Shown: positions 53,016 to 62,157, counted from the stretch's first letter. The stretch: DNA of 64,000 bases from Streptomyces sp. NBC_01689 (GCF_036250675.1 NZ_CP109592.1:4092001-4156000); one strand, 5' to 3'. The notes: generated by a model not told the origin, from the letters alone. Made by a program: numbers and translations.

Positions 53016-54407
53016 CTACCTCCCTTGCCGCACGGCGGTGACCCGTCGTCCGCCCGGGTCGTGTCCGGTGACGACGACGGTGGCGCCCTGCGCGAGCAGG
53101 GTGGGTCCGGGGAAGTCGACCGGCACCGGCTTCGCGTCGACGGGCTGGTCGGGGGTCGGGCAGGGCGGCGGGAACGGCGCCGCCGTCTCGATCAACCGCC
53201 GATAGTGGTCGAGCCACTTGGCGTTGTTGAAGCTGACCGCCGCGGTGACCCGGCCCTGGTATCCGTAGGCCGCGACGAAGCGGCGGTCGGACACGGACCC
53301 CTGGGCGACGACGACCTCGTCGGCGTACGTCGGCACCCCGACGGACTTGATGTTGACGCCGAACTGGATCGACCAGAACGCCGGGATCGACAGGTGCGGC
53401 CACCGGTCGGCCTGGGTGCTGACCATGTTGTGGGCCGCGATCTCCGCCTGTTCCACGGCGTTGGCCCAGTGCTCCAGGGAGATGAACCGGTACTCGTAGA
53501 CCGGGTTGGGGCTGCGTGCGACGTCCCCGGCGACGAAGATGTCGTCGGTGACCAGGCCGTTGAGGTCGAAGGCACGGCAGCCCGCGTCGCAGGCGACTCC
53601 CCACACGCCCACCGCCAGTCCCGAGTCCCGCAGCCACTCGGTGTTGCGGATGCCGCCGAGCGCCACCACCGCGACCTCCGCGTCGACGGTGCCGCCGTCG
53701 GAGAAGTGGGCGCGCCGCAGCCGCCCGTGGGCGTCGCCCTCCAGCCGGGTGACCCTGACCCCGCAGCGCAGGTCGACCCCGTGGGCGCGCTGCATGTCGG
53801 CGGCGACCTCGCCGATCATCGCGCCGAGTCCTCCGACCAGCGGGGCGGGACCGAGTTCGGCGACGGTCACGGGGAGACCGCGTTCGCGGCAGACGGAGGC
53901 GATCTCGGAACCGGTGAAGCCCGCGCCGATGATCAGGACGCGGGAGGGCCCGGCGGCGATCGCCCGCTGGAGACCGTCCGCGTCCTCCCGGGTACGGACG
54001 ACGAACACGCCGTCCAGGGCCGCTTCCTCCTCGACGGGCCAGGGCCGGGCCCGTACCCCGGTGGCGATGAGCATGCGGTCGAAGGGGATCCTGCGGCCGT
54101 CGGCCAGCCGTACCTGGTCGGCCGCCAGGTCCAGTCCGTCGGCCGGTACGCCCAGGAGCCACTCGGCGTCGATGTCGCACCGCCGCGGCAGGGTCGTACC
54201 CCCGGCCGGCACCCACCCGGTGAGGACCTGTTTGGACAGCGGAGGACGGTCGTAGGGCTCTCCCAGTTCGTCACCGATCATGGTCAGCGAGCCGGTGAAG
54301 CCCTCGCCGCGCAGGGCCTCCGCGGCGCGCAGCCCCGCCAGGGACGCGCCGACGATCACCACCCGGCCGTCCCGCTTGAACCGCTGCAGCGTGTGGGCGC
54401 TGCTCAT
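53016..54407 (-). CDS. FAD/NAD(P)-dependent ferredoxin reductase
   Basis: A 463-aa protein. An FAD-binding GxGxxG variant is near the start (VVIVGASLAGLRAAEALR). A second Rossmann motif is near residue 150 (RVLIIGAGFTGSEIASVCRERG). The FAD-binding TDDIFVAGDVARSPNP follows, then a C-terminal rubredoxin-reductase-like domain. It passes electrons from NAD(P)H to the ferredoxin encoded upstream, and so to the P450. The ATG overlaps the ferredoxin stop as ATGA. Confidence 0.93.
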   Translation of the reverse strand: MSSAHTLQRFKRDGRVVIVGASLAGLRAAEALRGEGFTGSLTMIGDELGEPYDRPPLSKQVLTGWVPAGGTTLPRRCDIDAEWLLGVPADGLDLAADQVRLADGRRIPFDRMLIATGVRARPWPVEEEAALDGVFVVRTREDADGLQRAIAAGPSRVLIIGAGFTGSEIASVCRERGLPVTVAELGPAPLVGGLGAMIGEVAADMQRAHGVDLRCGVRVTRLEGDAHGRLRRAHFSDGGTVDAEVAVVALGGIRNTEWLRDSGLAVGVWGVACDAGCRAFDLNGLVTDDIFVAGDVARSPNPVYEYRFISLEHWANAVEQAEIAAHNMVSTQADRWPHLSIPAFWSIQFGVNIKSVGVPTYADEVVVAQGSVSDRRFVAAYGYQGRVTAAVSFNNAKWLDHYRRLIETAAPFPPPCPTPDQPVDAKPVPVDFPGPTLLAQGATVVVTGHDPGGRRVTAVRQGR

Positions 54408-54631
54408 GACGGCGACGTCCCCACCGGCGCGTCCCGCTCCTCCAGCCGGTCGACCAGGATGGCCTGGAGCGGGCAGGCCGCCGCGGCGCGCAGGACCTGC
54501 CCGCGCTGGGCGTCGTCGGGGTTCGGGGCGTACATCAGCGCTTCCTCGCCGTGCATCCGGAACGCGTCCGGGGCCAGGAACGCGCACTGGGCGTACCCCT
54601 GGCACCGGGAAAGATCGACGACAACTCTCAT
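54404..54631 (-). CDS. [3Fe-4S]-type ferredoxin
   Basis: A 75-aa protein. Cys10 and Cys16 (CQGYAQC), with Tyr at the central position, and Cys53 (ACPLQAI) fit a single [3Fe-4S] cluster, as in P450 partner ferredoxins. ATG 54631 follows GGAGG; ATG 54643 is upstream of that site. It is the first gene of the operon ferredoxin-reductase-P450. Confidence 0.93.
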   Translation of the reverse strand: MRVVVDLSRCQGYAQCAFLAPDAFRMHGEEALMYAPNPDDAQRGQVLRAAAACPLQAILVDRLEERDAPVGTSPS

Positions 54632-55073
54632 CCCGGCCTCCATTTCACAGGGCCGCACGGCGGCGGGACCCGGGCGCGCCCTTCGGGTCGCCCACGCGGC
54701 ACCACCACGGCGCCCTGAAGCGAGAGTCATGCCTTCCAAGAAGAGGTACGGCGATGGCCACCGCGTACGCGCGGGACGTGCCACGCCCGTCGAGGGTCTC
54801 GGTCGGACAACTGGTCGTCACGGGGAGGAACTGACCGTCACGACAGGGGCTCCGGCGCCCGGAATTCCTCCCGGGAAGCCTCCCGGGAACGGCCCGGAGA
54901 GCCTGACCTTGCCGTCGAAAAGCGTATCCCGCGCCCCTCGGGGCCGCACCCGGGACGGGAGGGCCAAGGACGAGGGCCGGACAGACGAGGGCGCCGACCG
55001 GTCCCGTGACCGGTCGGCGCCCTCGTCGCGCCCGTCGGACCGGCGGATCGCGCCCGTCGGTCCGCCCGCTCGG
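54632..55073. other. Region between the ferredoxin and alcohol dehydrogenase genes
   Basis: About 440 bp without a gene. It contains CTCCCGGGAA repeats near 54865-54885 and the terminator listed separately. The ferredoxin operon promoter must lie between 54640 and 54900; no clear boxes seen. Confidence 0.5.
54984..55027. terminator. Terminator of the alcohol dehydrogenase gene
   Basis: A perfect 20-bp stem (54984-55003 with 55008-55027) with a CCGT loop, 46 bp past the stop codon on the minus strand. Confidence 0.8.
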
Positions 55074-56114
55074 CTAGATCGTCGCGGTGTCGATGACGAA
55101 GCGGTAGCGGACGTCGCTCGCCAGCACCCGCTCGTACGCGTCGTTGATCTCGGACGCGCTGATCAGTTCGATCTCCGCGCCGAGGCCGTGCTCCGCGCAG
55201 AAGTCGAGCATCTCCTGGGTCTCCTGGATGCCGCCGATGCCGGAGCCGGAAAGGGACTTGCGGCCGCCGATCACGGAGAAGAGGTTGAGGGAGATCGGCT
55301 CCTCGGGGGCGCCGACGTTCACCAGCGCGCCGTCCGTCCGCAGCAGCGAGAGGAACGCGCCGAAGTCGAGCGGCGCCGAGACCGTGGACAGGATGATGTC
55401 GAAGCTGCCGCGCAGTTCCTCGAACGTCTTCGGGTCACTGGTGGCGTAGTAGTGGTCGGCGCCCAGCTTCAGGCCGTCGTCCTTCTTGCGCAGGGACTGC
55501 GACAGCACGGTCACCTCGGCGCCGAGCGCGTGGGCGATCTTGACGCCCATGTGGCCGAGGCCGCCCATGCCGAGGACCGCGACCTTCTTGCCGGGGCCGG
55601 CGTTCCAGTGCCGGAGCGGCGAGTAGGTGGTGATACCGGCGCAGAGCAGGGGCGCGGCCACGTCGAGGGAGAGGCCGTCAGGGATGCGGACGGTGAAGTT
55701 CTCGTCGACGACGATCTTCTCCGAGTATCCGCCGTAGGTGGGCTCGCCGTTCTTGTCGAGGGCGTTGTAGGTGCCGACGTTGCCCTTGAGGCAGTACTGC
55801 TCCAGGCCCGCCTTGCAGTTCTCGCACTCGCGGCAGGAGTCGACCATGCAGCCGACACCCACGCGGTCGCCGACCGCGAAACGGGTGACGCCGGGGCCGA
55901 CCTCGGAGACGATGCCGGCGATCTCGTGGCCGGGAACCATCGGGAAGATCGCCTCACCCCAGCCCTCGCGGGCCTGGTGGATGTCCGAGTGGCAGATTCC
56001 GGCGAACTTGATGTCGATCAGGACGTCGAACTCGCCCACGGGGCGGCGCTCGATGGTGGTGCGCTCCAGCGGGGCCTTGGAGGCGGGGGCGGCGTACGCA
56101 GCAACAGTGGTCAT
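55074..56114 (-). CDS. Zinc-dependent NAD(P) alcohol dehydrogenase (AdhC/CAD type)
   Basis: A 346-aa MDR protein. Catalytic zinc ligands are Cys41 (AGICHSD) and His63-Glu64 (PGHEIAG). Structural zinc cysteines are 94, 97, 100 and 108 (DSCRECENC...QYC). The nucleotide-binding motif is [15 protein letters not shown]. It resembles cinnamyl-alcohol/YahK-type aldehyde reductases that prefer NADPH. AGGAGAA precedes the ATG. It is divergent from an MmyB-type regulator, and a likely operator lies at 56220-56238. Confidence 0.95.
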   Translation of the reverse strand: MTTVAAYAAPASKAPLERTTIERRPVGEFDVLIDIKFAGICHSDIHQAREGWGEAIFPMVPGHEIAGIVSEVGPGVTRFAVGDRVGVGCMVDSCRECENCKAGLEQYCLKGNVGTYNALDKNGEPTYGGYSEKIVVDENFTVRIPDGLSLDVAAPLLCAGITTYSPLRHWNAGPGKKVAVLGMGGLGHMGVKIAHALGAEVTVLSQSLRKKDDGLKLGADHYYATSDPKTFEELRGSFDIILSTVSAPLDFGAFLSLLRTDGALVNVGAPEEPISLNLFSVIGGRKSLSGSGIGGIQETQEMLDFCAEHGLGAEIELISASEINDAYERVLASDVRYRFVIDTATI

Positions 56115-56219
56115 GCCGGGGGTTCTCCTAAGGAGTGGTCTGCGCCCGGCTCCTTGATCCGCCGGGCACGCTCACCAGCCTGCCCCCTCGCGCGCCCTTC
56201 ACCCAGGCCACGGCTTTGC

Positions 56220-56238
56220 GTACGACCGGTGGTCCTAC
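56220..56238. promoter_or_regulatory. Inverted repeat between adh and the MmyB-type regulator gene
   Basis: GTACGACC-GGT-GGTCCTAC (7 of 8 arm positions complementary) in the divergent promoter region. A further CGTACGACC copy lies near 56263. Probably the binding site of the adjacent regulator. Confidence 0.45.
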
Positions 56239-56286
56239 TACTGGCGGGGTCAGGCTCCGGTACGTACGACCATGAATACTGGACGT

Positions 56287-57201
56287 ATGAACGAGCAGCC
56301 CTTCCAGGAGATCGCCGGGGACGCCGGGCAGCCGCTGGACCGGCGGGCCGAGCTCAGCGAGTTCCTGCGCACCCGGCGGGCCCGGCTGAAGCCGGAGGAC
56401 GTGGGCCTGCCGGACTTCGGGCGGCACCGCCGCGTGCCGGGGCTGCGGCGGGAGGAGCTGGCGCAGCTGGCCGGGGTCTCCGTCGCCTACTACACCCGGC
56501 TCGAACAGGGCAACGGACGGAACGTGTCGGCGGAGGTGCTCGACGCCATCGCCCGCGCCCTGCGCCTGTCGGACGCGGAGCACGCGCACCTGACCCACCT
56601 CGCCAAGCCGAAGCAGCACAAGAAGAAGCAGACGGCCCGGCCGCAGCACGTGCGGGTGGCGCTGCGGCATCTGCTGGACATGCTGGACGGCGTGCCCGCG
56701 TACGTCACCGGGCGGCGGGCGGACATCCTGGTCTGGAACCGGATGGCGGCCGCCGTGTTCGGTGACTGGTCCGAGCTCGCGCCCGGCGAGCGGAACTGGG
56801 CACGGCTGGTGTTCCTGCGGCCCGAGTACCGCGAACTGTTCGTGGACTGGGAGCAGAAGGCGATCGACATCGTGTGCATGCTGCGCATGGACGCGGGCTG
56901 CCATCCGGACGATCCCAGGCTGTCGGCGCTGGTCGGCGAGCTCTCCGTGAAGAGCCCGGACTTCCGGCGGCTGTGGGCCACGCACGACGTGAAGGAGAAG
57001 AACCACGGCGTGAAGGAGCTGCGCCATCCGCTGGTCGGCGACCTGGCTCTGCAGTTCGAGTCGTTCCGGATGACGGACGACAGCGAGCAGGCTCTGATCA
57101 CGTATCACGCCGAGCCGGGGTCCGCCTCGGCGGAGGCCCTGCGGCTGCTGGCCAGCTGGGGCACGGACGCGACCCGCGCGGGGGCCGGCGCCCAGTCGTA
57201 G
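56287..57201 (+). CDS. XRE/MmyB-type transcriptional regulator
   Basis: A protein of 304 aa (309 from ATG 56272). The helix-turn-helix is RRHRVPGLRREELAQLAGVSVAYYTRLEQGNGRNVSAEVLDAIARAL in effect, residues about 40-90. The C-terminal MmyB-like domain (about 125-300) has VPAYVTGRRADILVWNRMAAAVFGDW and RDFRRLWATHDV-type motifs and binds a fatty-acid-like ligand in a known homologue. In streptomycetes these regulators are often divergent from a dehydrogenase they control, as here. Confidence 0.92.
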   Translation: MNEQPFQEIAGDAGQPLDRRAELSEFLRTRRARLKPEDVGLPDFGRHRRVPGLRREELAQLAGVSVAYYTRLEQGNGRNVSAEVLDAIARALRLSDAEHAHLTHLAKPKQHKKKQTARPQHVRVALRHLLDMLDGVPAYVTGRRADILVWNRMAAAVFGDWSELAPGERNWARLVFLRPEYRELFVDWEQKAIDIVCMLRMDAGCHPDDPRLSALVGELSVKSPDFRRLWATHDVKEKNHGVKELRHPLVGDLALQFESFRMTDDSEQALITYHAEPGSASAEALRLLASWGTDATRAGAGAQS

Positions 57202-57295
57202 GCACGTCCGGGCGGTCGTACCCGCGCCGCGGCCCCGGCCCCCGGGACGGCGGGGTGCTTCGCGGCGGGCGCCCGGGCGCCTCGCGGACACGGAG

Positions 57296-57327
57296 GCCCG
57301 CCGGGGCCGTGTCTCCCTCCGGCGGGC
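57296..57327. terminator. Bidirectional terminator
   Basis: A 9-bp stem (57296-57304 with 57319-57327) with a 14-nt loop, between the convergent MmyB and ABC ATPase genes. Confidence 0.6.
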
Positions 57328-57342
57328 GTCCGCTCGTGTCCG

Positions 57343-58026
57343 TCACGCCCCCGCGTTCTCCTTGACGGTGATCTTTCCCCTGCGGATCGTCGCGAGGCGG
57401 GGGGCCTTCCGCGCGATCGCGGAGTCGTGGGTGACCATGATGAACGTCAGTCCGCGCTCCTTCCACATGGTCTCCAGGACGTCCATGATCTCGTCGCGCA
57501 TGGACTCGTCGAGGTTGCCGGTGGGCTCGTCCGCGAGCAGTACCTTCGGCTGCTTGACCAGGGCACGGGCGATGGCGACGCGCTGCTGCTGACCTCCGGA
57601 GAGCTCGGCGGGCAGATGTCCGAGCCGCTCGGCGAGCCCCACCGACGCCAGCGCCTCGGCGGCCCGCGCGCGCCGCTCCTTGCCCTTCACGCCGAGGGGG
57701 ACGAGGGCCGTCTCCACGTTCTCCTGGGCGGTGAGCGTGGGGATCAGGTTGAAGCTCTGGAAGACGAACCCGATGTTCTCGCTGCGCACCTTGGTGAGCT
57801 TCGCCTCGGAAAGTCTCGCGAGGTCGACACCGTCGAGTTCGATGCTGCCCGCGGTGGGCCGGTCGAGTCCGCCGAGCATCTGCAGCAGGGTGGACTTCCC
57901 GCCGCCCGTGGGCCCCTGGATGACGAGCCGGTCCCCGTCCGAGATGGTCAGATCGATTCCGGCGAGCGCTTCGACGGTGCCCTTGCCCCGCTGGTAGCGC
58001 TTGATGACGCCTCTGAGTTCGTACAT
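57343..58026 (-). CDS. ABC transporter ATP-binding protein (MacB/LolD type)
   Basis: A 227-aa protein. Walker A is QGPTGGGKSTLLQ, the signature is LSGGQQQRVAIARAL, Walker B is VLLADEPTGNLDE and the switch His is in FIMVTHDSA. It is typical of the MacB/LolD/FtsE class that works with a four-helix permease. It is the second gene after the permease, 72 bp apart. Its ribosome site is AGGAG. Confidence 0.94.
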   Translation of the reverse strand: MYELRGVIKRYQRGKGTVEALAGIDLTISDGDRLVIQGPTGGGKSTLLQMLGGLDRPTAGSIELDGVDLARLSEAKLTKVRSENIGFVFQSFNLIPTLTAQENVETALVPLGVKGKERRARAAEALASVGLAERLGHLPAELSGGQQQRVAIARALVKQPKVLLADEPTGNLDESMRDEIMDVLETMWKERGLTFIMVTHDSAIARKAPRLATIRRGKITVKENAGA

Positions 58027-58098
58027 GGTGCTGCTCCTGGTTGTGCGTGAGGGGGCCGTGCGGAAGGTGTGGGCCGCACGGTCCGTGCGGGGCCCGGT

Positions 58099-59553
58099 CT
58101 ATTCGACGCGGCGCAGGGCGTCCGCGGGCCGCAGCCGGGAGGCGCGCCAGCCGCCGAAGGCGCCGGCGATCAGGCCGCCGGCGACGGCGAGGGCGACCGC
58201 GGCGGCGATGGTGGAGAGGCTGACGGGCGCGGTGAGCGTGACGTCCAGCGCCTTGGACGCGACCCGCCGGCCGGGACCGCCGAAGCCGCCGAAGCCGCCC
58301 TGCCCGCCACCGCCGCCGCCGGCCGAACCGCCGATCTGCGCCTGCAGGCTGGGGCTGATCTCGGTGACCGCGTACGCGCCCGCCAGGCCCAGCGCGATGC
58401 CGAGGACACCGCCGACGAGACCGTTGACGACGGCCTCACCGACCACCTGACGGGTCACCCGGCCCGACTTCCAGCCGAGCGCCTTGAGGGTGCCGAACTC
58501 GCGCACCCGCCGGGAGACGGCCGAGGAGGTGAGCAGTCCCGCGACCAGGAACGCGGCCACGAGCACCGCGATCGAGAGCCACTTGCCGACGTTCGAGGCG
58601 AGGTCGGAGGCGGTCGACAGGGAGCCGGAGACGGTGTTCGCGAGGTCCGCCGAGGTGGTGACCGTGGTCCCCGAGATGTTCTTCTGGATGGTGCTCTTGA
58701 CGCTGGAGATCTGCTGCGAGTCGGAGGCCTTGACGTAGATCGTGGTGACCTTGTCCTTGGCGTCGGCCAGCGTCTGCGCCTGCTTCAGCGGCATGTAGAG
58801 GTTGGCCGCCGCGTCACCGCTGTCCGGGGTCGCGATCCCGATCACCTTGTACTTGACGCCCTTGACGGTGACGGTGGACCCGACGGAGAGCTTCTTCTCC
58901 TTGGCGTACGACGTGTCGGCGACGATCACCTTGGCGTCGGTCTCGGACGTCGTGAAGGTGCGGCCGCTGGTGATCTTCGAGGAGGTCAGCGGGCCGAGGG
59001 CCGGCTTGGTGACGTCGGTGCCGTAGACGGAGTAGTTGTTGACGTCGAAGTTGGCGCCGCCGCCCTCGACACGGCCCTGCGGAGGCTGCTGGCCGCCCTG
59101 GCTCCGGTTGCCGCCGCCGTTGCCGTTCTGCTGGAACTGACCCCGGGTGAACTGTCCGTTGACCCGGATGACCTGGAGGCTGAGGCCCCCGACCGAGTCC
59201 GCCACACCGTGCTGGGCGTCGACCTTGGAGACCGTCGAGGAGGCCAGGGTCTGGAAGCCCTGGACCATGACGCGGTCGCTGCTCTGCTCCTTGTCGGAGC
59301 CGTTGTCGTTCGCGTCGAAGTTGAAGCGGGGCCGCTGACCGGTGCTCGACGGGGGTGCCGCGGCCTTGGTGACGGTCATGTCCGTACCCAGCCCGTACAG
59401 CGACTGGAGGACCTTGCCCTGGGCCTTCTCCATGCCGGACGACACGGAGCTGACCACGATGACCAGGGCTATGCCCAGGGCGAGCCCGGAGGCGACGACG
59501 AGCGCCGCCTTCCTGCGGCGGCGCAGTTCGCGCCTCAGGTAGGTGAAGAACAT
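58099..59553 (-). CDS. ABC transporter permease (MacB/FtsX type)
   Basis: A 484-aa protein starting at ATG 59553, after which homology begins (MFFTYLRRELRRRRKAALVVASGLALGIAL). One helix is followed by a large extracytoplasmic MacB core domain of about 280 residues, then three helices (SIAVLVAAFLVAGLLTSSA, VNGLVGGVLGIALGLAGAYAV, STIAAAVALAVAGGLIAGAFGGW) and the final RPADALRRVE typical of FtsX-like permeases. The outer domain has a low-complexity Gly/Asn/Gln insert near 160-190 and a Gly-rich stretch (about 405-425) before the last helix. It probably works in envelope stress or export. Confidence 0.93.
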   Translation of the reverse strand: MFFTYLRRELRRRRKAALVVASGLALGIALVIVVSSVSSGMEKAQGKVLQSLYGLGTDMTVTKAAAPPSSTGQRPRFNFDANDNGSDKEQSSDRVMVQGFQTLASSTVSKVDAQHGVADSVGGLSLQVIRVNGQFTRGQFQQNGNGGGNRSQGGQQPPQGRVEGGGANFDVNNYSVYGTDVTKPALGPLTSSKITSGRTFTTSETDAKVIVADTSYAKEKKLSVGSTVTVKGVKYKVIGIATPDSGDAAANLYMPLKQAQTLADAKDKVTTIYVKASDSQQISSVKSTIQKNISGTTVTTSADLANTVSGSLSTASDLASNVGKWLSIAVLVAAFLVAGLLTSSAVSRRVREFGTLKALGWKSGRVTRQVVGEAVVNGLVGGVLGIALGLAGAYAVTEISPSLQAQIGGSAGGGGGGQGGFGGFGGPGRRVASKALDVTLTAPVSLSTIAAAVALAVAGGLIAGAFGGWRASRLRPADALRRVE

Positions 59554-59730
59554 GGTCGCAAGGTAGGTACGGCGCGTGATGAAGCCATAAGGCCGAAATA
59601 AGAGAACGATGAAAAGGCGAGGAGGCGGGAAGGCCGCGAAGACTCCGAACGCCGAGCAGGCCGCGACCGCTTCGAACGCCGCACCGGCGAGGGAGTTCAC
59701 CCGTGCGCGGTCTCGGAAGCCTGTGCGAAA

Positions 59731-59768
59731 GCCGACGGCGGCGGCCCGTGCGGGCCGCCGCCGTCGGC
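59731..59768. terminator. Terminator of the L,D-transpeptidase gene
   Basis: A perfect 18-bp stem (59731-59748 with 59751-59768), effective loop 4 nt, 33 bp past the stop codon on the minus strand. Confidence 0.8.
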
Positions 59769-59801
59769 GGGGTTCCGGTGCGGAAGGAGCGGGCGTCGGC
59801 G

Positions 59802-61052
59802 TCAGACGGCCGAACCGGCCTTCCAGGAAGCCCAGTCCAGGTTCCAGCCGTTGAGGCCGTTGTCCGGGGCGATGGTCTTGTCGCCGGTGTTCTTGACGAC
59901 CACCACGTCACCGATCAGCGAGTGGTTGTAGAACCAGGCCGCCGGGGTGTCCGGGTCGTTGGCACCCTTGGTGTCGGACAGGCCGACACAGCCGTGGCTG
60001 GTGTTCACCGAGCCGAAGATGGACTTGGCACCCCAGTAGTTGCCGTGCACGAAGGTGCCGGAGTTCGACAGCCGCATGGCGTGCGGTACGTCCTTGATGT
60101 CGTACTCGCCCTTGCCGTCGGAGTTGGTGAAGCCGACCGTCGAGCCGTTCATCCGGGTCTCCTTGAACTTCTCGGAGATCACCATCTGGCCCTGGTACGT
60201 CTTGTGCTCCGGCGATCCCGAGGAGATCGGGATCGTCTTGACCGTCTTGCCGTCCTGGGTGACCTTCATGGTCTTGGTCTGGGCGTCGACGACCGAGACC
60301 TGGTTGCGGCCGATCTTGAACGTGACCGTCTTCTGCTGCACGCCGTACACACCGCTCGCACCCTGGACGCCGTCCAGGTTCAGCTTGAGGGTGACGGTGG
60401 AGCCGCCGGTCCAGTAGTTCTCGGGACGGAAGTCGAGGCGGTTGGCGCCGAACCAGTGGCCGACGACGTCCTGTCCGCTGCTGGAGGTGACGGTGATCCC
60501 CTTCTGCACGGCGGCCTTGTCGGTGATCGCCTTGTTGAAGTTGATCGAGACCGGCATGCCGACGCCGACGGTGGAACCGTCCTCCGGCGTGAAGTTGCCG
60601 ATGAAGCTGTTGGCCGGGGAGACCGTGGTGAACGAGGCGTTCTCGTGGGCCACCAGGCCCGCGGAGTCGGTGGCCTCGGCCGCGACCTTGTACGTGGTCG
60701 CACGGTCGAGCTGGGCGGCCGGCTTCCAGCTCTTCTTGTCGGCAGATATCTGGCCGGACACGGCCACGCCGGCCTCCGTCTTCATGGAGACAGAGGTGAG
60801 TGTGCCCTTGGTCACAGTGACCGCGGCGGCGTTGTTGATGGACGCGTTGTCGGAGCCGTCGGCGGGGGTGATCTTGATCTGCGCCTCGGAGCTCTTCTTG
60901 GCCGCCGCCTCGTCGGCCTGGGCCTGCGAGGACCGGCCGCCGTCCGAGGCCTTGGCCTCGCCGCCGCCTCCGCTGCACGCAGAGAGCACCAGCACTCCGC
61001 CGAGCAGTGCGGACGCGGCCATCAGGCCCCGACCCCGCTTACTGTCCGTCAT
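59802..61052 (-). CDS. L,D-transpeptidase lipoprotein
   Basis: A 416-aa protein. The lipobox is VLVLSACSG (Cys26). Two Ig-like domains (about 55-150 and 150-245) precede the YkuD catalytic domain (about 250-375), with HGNYWGAKSIFGSVNTSHGCVGL; the cysteine of SHGCVGL is the nucleophile. The C-terminal segment (LNGWNLDWASWKAGSAV) is typical of actinobacterial Ldt. It makes 3-3 cross-links in peptidoglycan. ATG 61052 follows GGAGAAG; ATG 61067 contains that site. Confidence 0.95.
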   Translation of the reverse strand: MTDSKRGRGLMAASALLGGVLVLSACSGGGGEAKASDGGRSSQAQADEAAAKKSSEAQIKITPADGSDNASINNAAAVTVTKGTLTSVSMKTEAGVAVSGQISADKKSWKPAAQLDRATTYKVAAEATDSAGLVAHENASFTTVSPANSFIGNFTPEDGSTVGVGMPVSINFNKAITDKAAVQKGITVTSSSGQDVVGHWFGANRLDFRPENYWTGGSTVTLKLNLDGVQGASGVYGVQQKTVTFKIGRNQVSVVDAQTKTMKVTQDGKTVKTIPISSGSPEHKTYQGQMVISEKFKETRMNGSTVGFTNSDGKGEYDIKDVPHAMRLSNSGTFVHGNYWGAKSIFGSVNTSHGCVGLSDTKGANDPDTPAAWFYNHSLIGDVVVVKNTGDKTIAPDNGLNGWNLDWASWKAGSAV

Positions 61053-61274
61053 CACACGCTTCTCCATCGTTGCCGAATCACCAAATACCGCAAGATCCCC
61101 GTGGGAACCCTCAACGTACGACCGGTTCATCCCGTTCCACACCCGTCGGGCATGTGGGACACACCACCCGGTCGACGGTGCCGGCCGGTCCGGCCGGGCC
61201 CGCGACCGGGTGGACCGGCGACCGGACCGGACCGATGGTGCGGATGTGGCCGGTGCGTCGCCTGAGACGAATGA

Positions 61275-61302
61275 ACCCCGGGCGGCGGTTGCCACCCGGG
61301 GT
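61275..61302. terminator. Terminator of the acidic protein gene
   Basis: An 8-bp outer stem (61275-61282 with 61295-61302) continues as a 3-bp inner stem across one mismatch, with a GGTT loop. It lies 20 bp past the stop on the minus strand. Confidence 0.65.
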
Positions 61303-61322
61303 CACGAATTTCCCAAGGGGCG

Positions 61323-61670
61323 TCAGCCGACTCCGACTTCTTCGTCGTCGTCCTCGTCGACATCATCCTCGTCGAGGTCCCATTCCGGCGAATCGGGGTC
61401 GTAGTCGATCGGTTCGCTGCTCCAGGACGCCTGCGCGAGCTCGACCCCGGGCACCTCGCTGACCAGGTCGAACGGATCGACGAGATGGGCGAGGGCTTCG
61501 GCAGTGTCTTCGGTCACTGCGTTCTCGGCGTGGGTCCGCTCGTCGCTCTGCATGCCGGAGTCGTCGGCGATGCGGCGCAGCGCGGCCTTGGTGACGGCGT
61601 CCGCGTCGTCGACTTCCAGGACCAGCTCCACACGAAGCCGGACAAACCGTGATGTCTCAGGAGTGTTCAT
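61323..61670 (-). CDS. Small acidic hypothetical protein
   Basis: A 115-aa protein. The N-terminal half resembles an alpha/beta domain (FVRLRVELVLEVDDADAVTKAALRRIADD), the middle contains ENAVTEDTAEALAHLVDPFDLVSEVPG, and the tail is an Asp/Glu run (DLDEDDVDEDDDEEVGVG). I do not recognise a named family. Codon bias and the following terminator support a gene. It is divergent from the small sortase substrate. Confidence 0.8.
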   Translation of the reverse strand: MNTPETSRFVRLRVELVLEVDDADAVTKAALRRIADDSGMQSDERTHAENAVTEDTAEALAHLVDPFDLVSEVPGVELAQASWSSEPIDYDPDSPEWDLDEDDVDEDDDEEVGVG

Positions 61671-61780
61671 GAGACGGAGCGTACGGCCCGATGTCCCCGC
61701 GACTTTCCCACGACCCGCGACTTTCATTAGCATCGGCCCACACGGCCAATTCGCCAGCGCCACAAGGGGATCGATATTAC

Positions 61781-62128
61781 GTGTCCGCCGCACGTCGCTC
61801 GTTGCTGACCGCCACCGCAGCCGGGACCCTCCTGGGAGCCCTGTGGTTCGTCCCGTCCGCCAACGCGACTCCGGAACAGCCTGCTCAGCAGGGGTCGGCG
61901 CCCGCCGCCGACCGGTCTTCCGCCACCGCGACGAACGCCGGCACGGCGGCCACGACGGCGGACAGAACCGAACAGGCCACCGCGGAGCAGAGCGGCGACC
62001 AGACCCTGCTGGCCGACACCGGAAGCGTCGACACGACGCCGTACGTCGTCGGCGGCACCCTTTTCCTCGGCCTCGGCGCCGGCTTTGTGACCTACTCGGT
62101 GCGCCGGGAACGCACGGCGGCCTTCTGA
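61781..62128 (+). CDS. Small sortase substrate (LAXTG)
   Basis: A 115-aa protein, GTG start with AAGGGG upstream. Signal peptide (residues 1-28, AARRSLLTATAAGTLLGALWFVPSANA), a 50-residue Ala/Thr/Gln-rich low-complexity linker, then LADTGS, a hydrophobic helix (YVVGGTLFLGLGAGFVTY) and RRERTAAF. It should be attached to the cell wall by a class E sortase. With only a linker between signal and anchor, it has no recognisable functional domain. Confidence 0.85.
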   Translation: MSAARRSLLTATAAGTLLGALWFVPSANATPEQPAQQGSAPAADRSSATATNAGTAATTADRTEQATAEQSGDQTLLADTGSVDTTPYVVGGTLFLGLGAGFVTYSVRRERTAAF

Positions 62129-62157
62129 GCGCAGCGCTCCGGCCCGGAACCCACGGG

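Noticed and set aside
54730..55073. Small gene between the ferredoxin and adh genes
   Set aside because: The frame is Arg/Gly/Pro low complexity, runs into the terminator hairpin and has no ribosome site.
52836..56765. Plus-strand frame of 1309 codons across P450, reductase and adh genes
   Set aside because: Antisense artefact of high GC; it runs through four genes whose products are all recognisable on the minus strand or in another frame.
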